From contig JADGAM010000009.1 in NCBI GenBank assembly GCA_015232015.1, positions 3,746 to 50,841 on the forward strand: DNA of 47,096 bases, written 5' to 3'. Positions 28,570 to 37,615 of this stretch are shown in pieces; within the stretch, counting starts at the first letter, position 1; every line of letters starts with the position of its first letter. The translations under genes were made by a program, and so were the position numbers. The notes beneath the pieces were generated by a model. The model saw only the letters and a list, made by a program, of their open reading frames with translations, was not told where the DNA came from and ran no database searches. This DNA comes from Oligoflexia bacterium. Lineage in GTDB: Bacteria > Bdellovibrionota > Bacteriovoracia > Bacteriovoracales > Bacteriovoracaceae.

Positions 28570-29160
28570 TTAAATTAAATTTTTTTTATTATAAAATGAT
28601 GATGCCTTTCCAATTCCCTCTTCAAGACAAAGAACCAATCCTTCAGCAGCTTTCGTAAAATAGGTGTCTAGTGATTTTTGTTCTTCTTTTGAGAATGAGC
28701 TTAACACCCAATTACTGACATCTCCTTTTGCAGGTCTTGAGATGCCAATTCGCAGACGATGAAATTCATTTGATCCTATTAATCCAGCAATTGATCTTAA
28801 ACCATTGTGGCCGGCAAGCCCTCCTCCGCTCTTAAAAGAAATTTGTCCAAAAGGAAGATCTAGTTCATCATGCAAGATTAAAATATTTGCGACTTCGATT
28901 TGAAAAAAATCTTTAATCGCCAATACACTTTCGCCACTTCTATTCATATAGGTTAATGGTTTAATAAAATGGATTTTTTTGTTTTTGCTTTGACCTTTTC
29001 CTTTTATAGAGGAATACGAAGTATAAAGGCCTTTGAATTTTTTTTGCCAACTAAGTTCACTGGCAAATGGCAAGGATTCAATTAACATTTCACCGACGTT
29101 ATGCCTGGTACACTCGTATTCGACTCCTGGATTTCCTAGTCCTACCACTAAATTAATCAC
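28570..29160 (-). CDS. pth: Peptidyl-tRNA hydrolase
   Basis: Recycles peptidyl-tRNA released from stalled ribosomes. It has the motif VVGLGNPGVEYECTRHNVGEM with catalytic His at residue 20, FIKPLTYMNRSGESV with the substrate-binding Asn, and HDELDLPFGQISFKSGGGLAGHNGLRSI (read in parts). The length of 196 residues is normal. The start is three bases from the stop of prs, giving a prs-pth pair, a common bacterial arrangement. Confidence 0.96.
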   Translation of the reverse strand: MINLVVGLGNPGVEYECTRHNVGEMLIESLPFASELSWQKKFKGLYTSYSSIKGKGQSKNKKIHFIKPLTYMNRSGESVLAIKDFFQIEVANILILHDELDLPFGQISFKSGGGLAGHNGLRSIAGLIGSNEFHRLRIGISRPAKGDVSNWVLSSFSKEEQKSLDTYFTKAAEGLVLCLEEGIGKASSFYNKKNLI

Positions 29161-29163
29161 GAT

Positions 29164-30126
29164 TTATATGAAGAGGGAGCTAACGGAATCATCATTAAAG
29201 GTGCAATGAATGGCCTTCCCTAATATTTCAGCAACAGAAAGAACCTTCACTTTACTTACATGGGCACAATCTTTAGTGAGAGGAATAGTGTCGGTAACAA
29301 TTACTCCATCAAGCTCTTCACATTTTGAGATACGTTCATATGCAGGGTTGGAAAATATTGGATGTGTAGCGCAAGCATATACCTTTCTTACACCCTCATC
29401 TTTTAGGGCCTTGACTGCCTCAATTAATGTTCCGGCGGTATCAATTATATCATCTATGATAATTGCATCTTTGTTTCGTACATCTCCCACAATATTCATG
29501 GCCTTGGCAACATTTGGAGCGATTCTTCTTTTGTCAATCATTGCTAAATCGCACTTTAATGTCTTAGCAAAATGTCTGACTCTTTCAATTCCGCCACTAT
29601 CAGGGGAGACACATACTGGATCTTGAATAATTTTCTTTTCACCAATTAGCTCTCTTTGAATATAGTCTAAAATCACAGGAGAGGAATATATATTATCGAA
29701 GGGGATATTAAAAAAGCCTTGAATTTGTCCCGTGTGCAAATCCATAGTTATAACTCTAGTAGCACCTGCTACAGTTAGTAAGTCAGCAACTAATTTTGCG
29801 GAGATTGGTGTCCTGGGACTCACCTTACGATCTTGACGAGAGTAACCGTAATGGGGAACAACTGCAATAATTGATTGAGCAGAGGCCCTTTTTAAAGCAT
29901 CAATAATAATTAGCAGTTCCATTAAATTATCATTTACGCCTGGCGAGCATATGGATTGCAAAACAAAAACATCTGCTCCTCGAACATTTTTTTCTATTCG
30001 GCAATAGATCTCTCCATTAGCAAAACGCACTACTTGAGGATCTACTAAAGGAACATCAAGATACCTGGATATACTTTTAGACAACTCTATATTTGAGTTA
30101 CCTGATACAAGAATTAGTCTTTTCAA
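29164..30126 (-). CDS. prs: Ribose-phosphate pyrophosphokinase (PRPP synthetase)
   Basis: Makes PRPP from ribose 5-phosphate and ATP for nucleotide, His and Trp synthesis. It shows the flexible-loop KRRIAPNVAKA, the PRPP-binding IIDDIIDTAGTLIEAV near residue 220, and SRQDRKVSPRTPISAKLVADLL. The start codon is TTG, supported by AGGAG seven bases upstream (30134-30138 on the plus strand). At 320 residues the length is standard. It lies downstream of tRNA-Gln on the same strand. Confidence 0.96.
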   Translation of the reverse strand: MKRLILVSGNSNIELSKSISRYLDVPLVDPQVVRFANGEIYCRIEKNVRGADVFVLQSICSPGVNDNLMELLIIIDALKRASAQSIIAVVPHYGYSRQDRKVSPRTPISAKLVADLLTVAGATRVITMDLHTGQIQGFFNIPFDNIYSSPVILDYIQRELIGEKKIIQDPVCVSPDSGGIERVRHFAKTLKCDLAMIDKRRIAPNVAKAMNIVGDVRNKDAIIIDDIIDTAGTLIEAVKALKDEGVRKVYACATHPIFSNPAYERISKCEELDGVIVTDTIPLTKDCAHVSKVKVLSVAEILGKAIHCTFNDDSVSSLFI

Positions 30127-30181
30127 GAGTAATCTCCTAAAATACTAATGAATAATAATAATAATCAATGAATAAAAGATA

Positions 30182-30256
30182 TGGCTGGGGTGGAAGGATT
30201 CGAACCTTCGTATGTCAGAATCAAAATCTGGTGACTTGCCGCTTGTCGACACCCCA
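30182..30256 (-). tRNA. tRNA-Gln (anticodon TTG)
   Basis: Minus-strand cloverleaf of 75 bases including an encoded CCA. Acceptor TGGGGTG pairs with CACCCCA, the T arm is GAAGG-TTCGAAT-CCTTC, and the anticodon loop TTTTGAT gives TTG. The anticodon stem has one mismatched outer pair (C-A). The discriminator is G, as in glutamine tRNAs. Confidence 0.93.
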
Positions 30257-30313
30257 GTAACTAAAAAATAATTTATTTTGGTCGAAATTCTTTAACTCTT
30301 AATTAAGATAATT

Positions 30314-30343
30314 ACTATAACTGATGACACTTTGTCTTGGCAA
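30314..30343 (-). promoter_or_regulatory. Predicted sigma-70-type promoter for tRNA-Gln-prs-pth
   Basis: On the minus strand TTGCCA (-35, at 30343-30338) and TATAGT (-10, at 30319-30314) are separated by 18 bases. The position, about 58 bases before the tRNA, is plausible. The match is by eye. Confidence 0.4.
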
Positions 30344-30480
30344 ATTCTATATTTATTTAATAATTATATTTAACTTGATGACCTTGAAATGGTATTGATA
30401 TTGTTACTCTGATAATTTTAATTTAAGTTTTAATTTAATACGTGATTTAAAACGTGATTTTATTTTTAAGGAGCTTTTGC

Positions 30481-32016
30481 GTGTGTAAAAATTTTTTTAA
30501 TGCAATAACTGGTTTAAGTTTAACTTTTATTTTTACTTTATTTTTCACTCTGGCCTTTACTATTATTACGCCTTCATCTTCAATAAATTTCTTTGCTGTT
30601 AGAAGCGCATATGCGTTACCTATGGATTGGCAAGGAATACTGGCGGCCGATACAACATCAATCGGTAATTTCAGAAGAACGAATACACCTTATCAAATTA
30701 ATCCCGACCGAGGAAGTCAACAAATACCAGTTGCAAATGGAGATAGTACTGATGCTTCTTTTCAAAGTTATATTCTGAGGTTAGCGCCTTCGATTGTAAT
30801 AAACGACAGTGCTTCTTTCTTTGGAGAGATAACAACTGGATACAACAGAGGCGGATTTTTTGGTGATGGATCTGCTTATAAAAAGGGTGCTGCTGGTTCT
30901 AATTCTTTTGGAGATGCTTTATATTTACAAAATACCTATAGTGGAAATTCCAATGTGGCGCTCTCTCAATTTAATGTAAAATTGTATACGGATAGTGCTA
31001 CATACATAATTGGTCGCCAATCATTTCATTGGGGATTGGGTGCTATCATGAATAGTGGTGAAAAGACCTGGGATCGATATGCTACAATTCAAGATGGTGT
31101 AACTGCTAAATTAAAAGTTGGAAATTTTAATTTCATTCCTTACTACGCAAAAATAAATTCAATCAGAGAATTAACCAAAATTGATGATACTAAATCATAC
31201 GGAATTGGTTTGCTTTATGATAGCGTGGAAAGAGATATGGCATTTGGTATTTTATATGGAAAACGTTCTTCTCGTGACTTCAATACATTTTTTCAAAGTT
31301 CCGAAGGGTATAATTTAGGAAACGCTTTTATTTCGATAGTGGATTTACACTTTAAAAAAACCTTAAATAAATTTTCATTTGCAGTTGAAGCGCCAATTAT
31401 TTCGGGAGATTTAGGAAACGTTTATTCTATTGAACCCAATTCTTCAACAAGCTATAAGGCCTATGCAGTTGTGGCAGAATCAAGCTATAAGTTTAATGAA
31501 TCTTGGAGTATGGGAGCTATGGCCGGTTATGTTACTGGTGAAGATGGAGAGGGTCCATATTATGCGGCCATGTATTTAAACCCAAATTATAAGATTGCTA
31601 ATCTTTTATTCAATTATAACCTACAGGCGGTTACAGGAGATACTAATCAAAGCATATATGATTCTTACGTAGTAAACACCCGCTACTTGAAACTTCATGG
31701 AGCTTATACTAATGGAACATGGACATACTCTGCCGGTCTTATCAATGCTCGTGCTAATGAAGTTGCCAAAAGTGGTGGTGGTTTTGCATTCAATCATACT
31801 ACTAACAAAAGATTTAATTCCAATTATTCTCAAGAAAAGAATCTTGGTAACGAAATTGATTTAGGTGTAAATTATCAATGGAATAGTAATGTTTCATTAC
31901 GTGCAAATTTAGGTTATTTGTTTGTAGGCGATTATTATAAATACACTAATACTGAGGCAGCATTAGAAACTAAAAATTGTTATTCATTTGTATTTGGAAT
32001 TGCTACTTCCTTCTAG
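30481..32016 (+). CDS. Putative outer-membrane beta-barrel porin-like protein
   Basis: I set the start at GTG 30481 because AAGGAG at 30468-30473 is correctly placed for it; the GTG at 30454 has none. The 511-residue protein has a signal sequence (LTFIFTLFFTLAFTIITPSSS...AYA), then many alternating strands: YILRLAPSIVINDSASFFGEITTGYN, TYIIGRQSFHWGLGAIM, FAVEAPIISGDLG and a C-terminal YSFVFGIATSF. The final aromatic residue is the usual outer-membrane insertion signal. The substrate is unknown. Confidence 0.75.
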   Translation: MCKNFFNAITGLSLTFIFTLFFTLAFTIITPSSSINFFAVRSAYALPMDWQGILAADTTSIGNFRRTNTPYQINPDRGSQQIPVANGDSTDASFQSYILRLAPSIVINDSASFFGEITTGYNRGGFFGDGSAYKKGAAGSNSFGDALYLQNTYSGNSNVALSQFNVKLYTDSATYIIGRQSFHWGLGAIMNSGEKTWDRYATIQDGVTAKLKVGNFNFIPYYAKINSIRELTKIDDTKSYGIGLLYDSVERDMAFGILYGKRSSRDFNTFFQSSEGYNLGNAFISIVDLHFKKTLNKFSFAVEAPIISGDLGNVYSIEPNSSTSYKAYAVVAESSYKFNESWSMGAMAGYVTGEDGEGPYYAAMYLNPNYKIANLLFNYNLQAVTGDTNQSIYDSYVVNTRYLKLHGAYTNGTWTYSAGLINARANEVAKSGGGFAFNHTTNKRFNSNYSQEKNLGNEIDLGVNYQWNSNVSLRANLGYLFVGDYYKYTNTEAALETKNCYSFVFGIATSF

Positions 32017-32034
32017 TTATTTTTTGACGGGCTC

Positions 32035-33792
32035 TTAGCTTACAAAAATTCTTAAAAAATTTTCATAATGACTATGACAATATTTTAGTCTCTCACAAAG
32101 ATTTTTTTCTAGGATTTTACATTCACTACTAATACTGTTTATTGATACCCATTTTGATGAACAAAGGTTGTTAAAGTCTTCAATAACAGCATTGATGATT
32201 GGATCAAAGCTTACGCTTTTATCGAAAATTGTAGATGTATCACTTAGAGTATTTGAAAATAATTGTATGCCAAAAGACGCCTGGCCATTTTTTAAATAAG
32301 TACTTGCAAGAAGTATATTAACAAAAAAATTCTTATCATCTATTTCTTTGAGAGATTTTAAATGTTCTAATTTTTCATTTACAGAAATGTTTGAATTATA
32401 GAATGCAATTTTTCCCATCAAGGCCAAGGAATGGTCGCTTAAAGAAAGCTGGCAATTTTTTTTAAAAAATTCTTCTGATGTCGATAGGGCCTCTGGAATA
32501 ATGGAAATACTCCATAGATATTTTATTTGCATAATGATATTTGTGCAGGATTTTTCTCGCTGATAACTTTTTATAACAAATGCTTCTTCTGTGGTACGAA
32601 GATTAATTTCATTGCGCGAAGTGATTAAAAATAGAGAAAATATTAAAATATAAAATATAATACTATAGTTTAAGTGAACTTTTAAAAATGGAATTATTTT
32701 TTGAGCTAACAGTAATATCATTATAAAAAAACTTACAGAAGAAAGAAGTAAATAAGAATCAGATAAAAAAATTTTAGTCATTCGAAATAAAACAATAAAG
32801 AGAGGTAAAAAAAAGAGCGATCCCCAAACAATTAAATTTTTCCAAGCATAACTTTTCCAAAATAAATAATAAAAAATTAATAAAAGAAATAAACCTATTA
32901 TATTTGCTATTGAACCGGGATCATAAGTGATAGCAAATACAAATGGGTAAACAAATTGAAAAAAAGAACGTCCAATAGAAAGAAATTTTACACCTAAAAC
33001 ATCATATTGAAGAATATATTTACTGGTTCCTACCGCCGTTATGTAAATGTAATTATAATAGTAGTAATTAATTGTAGTATTAATAATTAAAATGATTATA
33101 AGAGGAATAGATATTTGTATTATTTTTTTTCTGTCGCTCTCTGGAATTTTAAAAGGAGCAGGGCCTACAAGGGCCACAAGTAAATACCAAAGAGGCCATA
33201 ATAAAACTATTGGCTGTGAAAATATTGCTGATAAATAAAAAAGATAAATTAAAATAATATCTTTTGTTTTATGAGTTTTATTTTTTAAAGATTTTAAAGC
33301 GAGATAAGTTGCAGCTAAAATAAATAAATATGCTAAAAGATGTTTTCTAGCAGAGGCCCAGCTAACTGTATGAACAAAAGTAGGATAAATTGTGTATATT
33401 AAAATTAATGATCTGCTTAAAAGTAAATTTAGATTAAACAATAAAAATATTTTATACAAGAGGATAGTACTGAACAACCATATAAGTAAATTACTTGCTT
33501 CAAATATTCTAACTCCCACTAATCGTGCAAGATATATATCAATTGCTAAAGATAAATCTCTGATAGGTTGAATATCTAAAATTTTATTTATTTTTATCGC
33601 CTTAATATAATCTAAAAATGAATGAACAGATGTCATTGGAGATGTAACCAGGGCATAATCAGGATTAACTACCGCATTAGTAAATAAGATGGGTTGATAC
33701 AAGCTAAAAAGAATTATAAATATTAAAACATAAAAGAAAAAATTACTTGATAGATCTTTAAAATAGAGCTTTTCTATTTTTTCACTAATCAT
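32035..33792 (-). CDS. Polytopic GT-C/TMTC-like membrane protein
   Basis: About eleven membrane helices in the first 390 residues. The opening part resembles TMTC/PMT-type GT-C glycosyltransferases: IQPIRDLSLAIDIYLARL corresponds to their RPL-x-x-LSLALDY element, and PTFVHTVSWASARKHLLAYLFILAATYL to HPVH-x-E-VAWISGR-x-DLL. The C-terminal 190 residues are soluble and helical, possibly TPR-like. A sugar-lipid transferase acting at the outer face of the inner membrane is the likely class, not proven. The start lies within three bases of the upstream lytic transglycosylase stop, so they are cotranscribed. Confidence 0.6.
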   Translation of the reverse strand: MISEKIEKLYFKDLSSNFFFYVLIFIILFSLYQPILFTNAVVNPDYALVTSPMTSVHSFLDYIKAIKINKILDIQPIRDLSLAIDIYLARLVGVRIFEASNLLIWLFSTILLYKIFLLFNLNLLLSRSLILIYTIYPTFVHTVSWASARKHLLAYLFILAATYLALKSLKNKTHKTKDIILIYLFYLSAIFSQPIVLLWPLWYLLVALVGPAPFKIPESDRKKIIQISIPLIIILIINTTINYYYYNYIYITAVGTSKYILQYDVLGVKFLSIGRSFFQFVYPFVFAITYDPGSIANIIGLFLLLIFYYLFWKSYAWKNLIVWGSLFFLPLFIVLFRMTKIFLSDSYLLLSSVSFFIMILLLAQKIIPFLKVHLNYSIIFYILIFSLFLITSRNEINLRTTEEAFVIKSYQREKSCTNIIMQIKYLWSISIIPEALSTSEEFFKKNCQLSLSDHSLALMGKIAFYNSNISVNEKLEHLKSLKEIDDKNFFVNILLASTYLKNGQASFGIQLFSNTLSDTSTIFDKSVSFDPIINAVIEDFNNLCSSKWVSINSISSECKILEKNLCERLKYCHSHYENFLRIFVS

Positions 33793-33794
33793 AA

Positions 33795-36122
33795 TTATGG
33801 TTTTAATACAATATCGAAAAATTTACTAGTACTTTGAGTATCAGATAATTGGTCTTCATGTATTAATTTATAAAAATATATATTTCTAAAAATTGATTGC
33901 ACATAGTTTTGAGTTTCAGTAAAAGGAATCATCTCAATGGTATGTAAAATTGAATCAGAAGTAAAAACCTGATCAATCCATTTTTGAGTATTTCCTTCAC
34001 CTGCATTATATGCTGATAAAGCATATATTAAATTGCCATTATAGCGATTGATTAATTTTTTTAACAAAGTCATTCCAATTTTTATATTGGTAACAGGATC
34101 ACCTAGCTTTTTAAAAGTAATATTTTTTCTAATTGTATGCCTAGCAGTTCTTGGCATAAGTTGCATTAAACCTCTAGCTCCTGCAGAAGAAATTGCATTT
34201 GGGTTGAATGCTGATTCTTGTCTAATGAGAGACAAAACAAGGATAGGATCTAGGGTATTATCAAGCAATTCAATCTCTTTGCGATAAGGTGTAGGAAATA
34301 ACACTAATAAGCTTAATTTATCAGGTTTAACAAAACCCTTCTCTATAGCGCTGTTTAAGATATTAAAACTTTTATTATAATAACCCAATTCAGATAATAT
34401 ACTTATAAGGATTAATGTTTGTGAGTGAAGAATTTTTTGATTTTTATGTTGTTCTTCAATTGAACGTTCTTTTTTGTATTCTATAAAACTCATTTCATTA
34501 AAACTAACAAATGAGGTTGCTTCCATGTTTGTAAAATAATTATTATTAAGCTTTGACCAAATCTGTATTCGTTTGATTCTAGTTTTAATGCTCGCAGGAA
34601 TTTTGTGAAAAGAAGGGTTAGGTAAAATATTTCTAGTATTTAATCTTTCAGACAATAATTTTTTTGCGGGGCCATCACTTGCAGAAAAATCTTTTTTCTC
34701 CTCTTCATTCATAATTAAAGACAATAATTTAGATGCCATCACAGAATGATAGGTCAAAGGATATTGTTCGATAATCCTTTTATAATAAGTTTTTGCTTCT
34801 TCGATTTCTCCTTTTTTTGAAAGAGAATATGCCATCCAAAAAATAAATTTAATTCCTGCTCGATCAAGATGATCTTTAACTTTAAATTCATCAACAATTT
34901 CTAATGCTTCTTTATATTTTTCTTGAGCAATTTTATTCCAAAAAATATAATAAACGCTTTCGTAGAATTTATCATATGTTGATAAGGAGTTTGTAAAACG
35001 AAGAACAACATCACTTTGAGAGAATAGTTTTTGATTTAAAAAAAATCTACCTAGCAAAAGAGTGCTAGGATATATTTTGTATGTTGGTAAATGATTTTTG
35101 TTTTTTGAGTAATAATTCATTATACCTTGAATTTTGCTTTCAATCTCCTCTTGATTTAAGTCTGAAGTATTATTTTTTCTCTTTTTACGAATTTCATCCA
35201 TTAATTGATTTATGTCTTCTTTGTATTCGTTAACTAATACATTAGAAAAATCATCAATAGGAAAATGCTGGATAAAACTTGTTAATTCAGAATTGATGTG
35301 TATATTTTGTAATAATTCAGGAGAGGGTCTTATATTTTTTTTAATAAATATATCCGTGAGGAAACTTGAAAATTTATAATAATAATCAGATTTTTTAGGT
35401 ATGCGATCTAAAAAACTAATAAACGTAGGAATGTTATTTGAATTTGAAATAATTTGGAAATTTTTTTGAATAAATTGAAAAAGTATAGTTACTTCAGGAG
35501 AAGAAAATTTATCTTTTTTCAAAGAAATGCTGGCGTTTTTAAAAAGACGATCGTAACAAATTCTTTCTATATGTTCAGCAAATACTTTTTCACTACTATC
35601 GCTACTACTAACACCTATTTTTATTTGAGGACAGATATTTATATAATCATTTAATTTTTTTGCATTTACCATGATGTAAGCATAATGAATATATTTAGTT
35701 AATTCTGCAAAAACTTTATGTTTTCCTATTTTAGTATTTAATTCTATTATTAAATCCTGAGGAATGGCATTTTTTTCTAAGGAAAAATATAGTGTTAGAA
35801 TTTTTTTTGCGATACTAATTTCTTCATTTGTTGGTGTAGTCTCTTTTATTAAAGATGCGACCAACTTATGTAAATGTGTAATTGAAAATATAGGATCAGT
35901 AATAGTAATAGGAGACCCATTAATGTTATTAGTTGTTTTTGCTCCCTTATTATTGTTAACACTGTTATCATTACTATCACTACTGTCATCATTATTATTT
36001 ATATTATTTGCATAGGTGACATCTGAAATTTTTTGAGCATAGGTGGCATTTGTTAATTGAATAGGAAAAGAAAAAATGGAGAATAAAATTAAAATCTTAA
36101 AGAGCAAATTTTTATTAAACAT
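33795..36122 (-). CDS. Soluble-type lytic transglycosylase (Slt70-like)
   Basis: Cleaves the glycan strands of peptidoglycan, forming anhydro ends. I prefer the ATG at 36122, which opens a clean signal peptide (MFNKNLLFKILILFSIFSFPIQLTNATYA); an ATG at 36188 adds 22 residues and overlaps the upstream gene. A Ser/Asn-rich linker leads to a long helical superhelix (about 200-550), and the SLT domain is C-terminal: LVLSLIRQESAFNPNAISSAGARGLMQLMPRTA with catalytic Glu in ESAF (read in parts), and YALSAYNAGEGNTQKW. The arrangement matches Slt70. Confidence 0.88.
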   Translation of the reverse strand: MFNKNLLFKILILFSIFSFPIQLTNATYAQKISDVTYANNINNNDDSSDSNDNSVNNNKGAKTTNNINGSPITITDPIFSITHLHKLVASLIKETTPTNEEISIAKKILTLYFSLEKNAIPQDLIIELNTKIGKHKVFAELTKYIHYAYIMVNAKKLNDYINICPQIKIGVSSSDSSEKVFAEHIERICYDRLFKNASISLKKDKFSSPEVTILFQFIQKNFQIISNSNNIPTFISFLDRIPKKSDYYYKFSSFLTDIFIKKNIRPSPELLQNIHINSELTSFIQHFPIDDFSNVLVNEYKEDINQLMDEIRKKRKNNTSDLNQEEIESKIQGIMNYYSKNKNHLPTYKIYPSTLLLGRFFLNQKLFSQSDVVLRFTNSLSTYDKFYESVYYIFWNKIAQEKYKEALEIVDEFKVKDHLDRAGIKFIFWMAYSLSKKGEIEEAKTYYKRIIEQYPLTYHSVMASKLLSLIMNEEEKKDFSASDGPAKKLLSERLNTRNILPNPSFHKIPASIKTRIKRIQIWSKLNNNYFTNMEATSFVSFNEMSFIEYKKERSIEEQHKNQKILHSQTLILISILSELGYYNKSFNILNSAIEKGFVKPDKLSLLVLFPTPYRKEIELLDNTLDPILVLSLIRQESAFNPNAISSAGARGLMQLMPRTARHTIRKNITFKKLGDPVTNIKIGMTLLKKLINRYNGNLIYALSAYNAGEGNTQKWIDQVFTSDSILHTIEMIPFTETQNYVQSIFRNIYFYKLIHEDQLSDTQSTSKFFDIVLKP

Positions 36123-36156
36123 AAGATATTTTTGGTTAAAGTAAAAATTATTATTT

Positions 36157-36714
36157 TTAAAGCGGCCTGAATCTTTCTTGAATTTCATTAAGTTTTTTTA
36201 AAATTTCATTCAGCACTGCTTTTTTATCATCTGGAACTACCAAGGATAGATTCTTTATATAAGAACTAACTTCACTTAGATATGTAAAATCCTTTATTTG
36301 ATTATTTTTTATTGACTCAAAAACATCATTTACTGCCTCTGCAATTTCTTGAAAATGATCACCATCTCTAAAAGAAAGTTTTTGTATAGAAGCTCCTTCT
36401 GCAATTTGAGCTAGATGCCTTTGTAGTTTGAACATTGGACCTGCAATTTTATGTGCCTGGAAAATACAAACTGTAAAAACTACTAAGATGAAACAAATTT
36501 GATAGAGAGCTAAAATAAATAAAAGTTGAGTTTCATTATTTGAAAATGAATTCATGGTACTTGAAGAACTGTTATTGAATGCCATATTTTTAAATAATTC
36601 GTAAATTGTTAATGGATATATCAAACTAATAAGAAAAACCAATGATGAGATGAAGGTGCTGAGTTTTAACTGGAATTTTGGATTAATTAAGTAAATCGAT
36701 CTTTTATAAAACAC
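36157..36714 (-). CDS. HAMP-only membrane protein, second copy
   Basis: 185 residues from a GTG start supported by AGGAG at 36725-36729 (plus strand). It has INPKFQLKLS, two membrane helices separated by a short Ser/Asn-rich external loop, and a HAMP domain (HKIAGPMFKLQRHLAQIAEGA...FQEIAEAVNDVFESI). After HAMP come about 60 residues of coiled coil and no catalytic domain. It is related to the product at 18693-19142. It precedes the lytic transglycosylase gene, hinting at a link to cell-wall remodelling. Confidence 0.75.
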   Translation of the reverse strand: MFYKRSIYLINPKFQLKLSTFISSLVFLISLIYPLTIYELFKNMAFNNSSSSTMNSFSNNETQLLFILALYQICFILVVFTVCIFQAHKIAGPMFKLQRHLAQIAEGASIQKLSFRDGDHFQEIAEAVNDVFESIKNNQIKDFTYLSEVSSYIKNLSLVVPDDKKAVLNEILKKLNEIQERFRPL

Positions 36715-36869
36715 GATCAGAATACTCCTAAAACATCTTTGTTTTTTATAAATTTAATTATAACTGTTAAATATAATTAAACTTCTTATTTTTTTATCTC
36801 ATGTATATTATATTAATACTAGTCAATAATTTGTTAAATACAAAAATTGTATTTTTAGATGGTGCTACA

Positions 36870-37418
36870 ATGAATATTTTAGAAATTATAGAAGAACAAG
36901 TATATTTAGAATTTACTGGAGTAATAAATATATTATTGAAAAAGAATAGAGTATTTGTAGGAGTTATACTTTTTCAAAATGGTCAAATAATTCATGCAAA
37001 ACTACAAAATCTCATAGGAAAAAATGCTTTGTTCGAGATAATTCGTAATGAAAATATTAATAATGATTTGTTGTTTTTTATAGAACCGGAAATAGTGGAT
37101 GATTCTGTTAGGACTATAGATATCACCTTTGAGGAATTAAAAGACAATATTGACACCAATATTTCTTTAATTCCTTCAAGTTCTTCAATTCCATTGCAAG
37201 AGATAAATAAATTAAAAATAAGTGATGAGAAAATGAATATTCGAAAGGATTTTGTTTGGGATGGTGAAAAGATTCTTGCAAATGAATTTGATATTCTTTG
37301 TATACTTTCAGACTACAGTGAATTAACAGAAGTTTACAAGTATTCTCCTTATTCCGAAGAGGAGACAACAAAAATTTTAGATTCATTGAAACAAAAAAAT
37401 GCATTGGAAATTGTATAA
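36870..37418 (+). CDS. DUF4388 (PATAN)-like protein
   Basis: I start at ATG 36870 (MNILEIIEEQ); an upstream ATG at 36801 adds 23 residues without an SD. The first 90 residues follow the DUF4388 pattern (TGVINILLKKNRVFVGVILFQNGQIIHAKLQNLIGKNALFEII, then FFIEPE; read in parts), a regulatory fold common in delta-proteobacterial and Bdellovibrio proteins. The C-terminal part is helical, with a DILCILSDYSELTEVY segment resembling a winged-helix. It is cytoplasmic. The role is probably signalling, unproven. Confidence 0.5.
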   Translation: MNILEIIEEQVYLEFTGVINILLKKNRVFVGVILFQNGQIIHAKLQNLIGKNALFEIIRNENINNDLLFFIEPEIVDDSVRTIDITFEELKDNIDTNISLIPSSSSIPLQEINKLKISDEKMNIRKDFVWDGEKILANEFDILCILSDYSELTEVYKYSPYSEEETTKILDSLKQKNALEIV

Positions 37419-37615
37419 TAAATATACAGCGTCTAAAATGTATGCATTCATCTATAGATAAAACGGTTTTAAAGAAAATAATTGTTTTCATAAATAGCTA
37501 TTATTAAAGAGAAATAATCTTGTCGTAAAAATAGACATGACAAAAAAAAATGGCATGTCTATTGCAACCTAAATGTCCTATTAGATAAATGTATTTGAAA
37601 GGATAATGGGTAGTT
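37419..37615 (+). other. Intergenic region with an inverted repeat
   Basis: AATAGACATG (37530-37539) and CATGTCTATT (37554-37563) pair around an A-rich loop; inner CA/TG adds pairs. It could be a terminator for the DUF4388-like gene, but on the plus strand there is no T-run. Nothing else is supported here. Confidence 0.35.

Noticed and set aside
29210-29626. 138-codon plus-strand frame
   Set aside because: Antisense to prs, which has strong motifs throughout.
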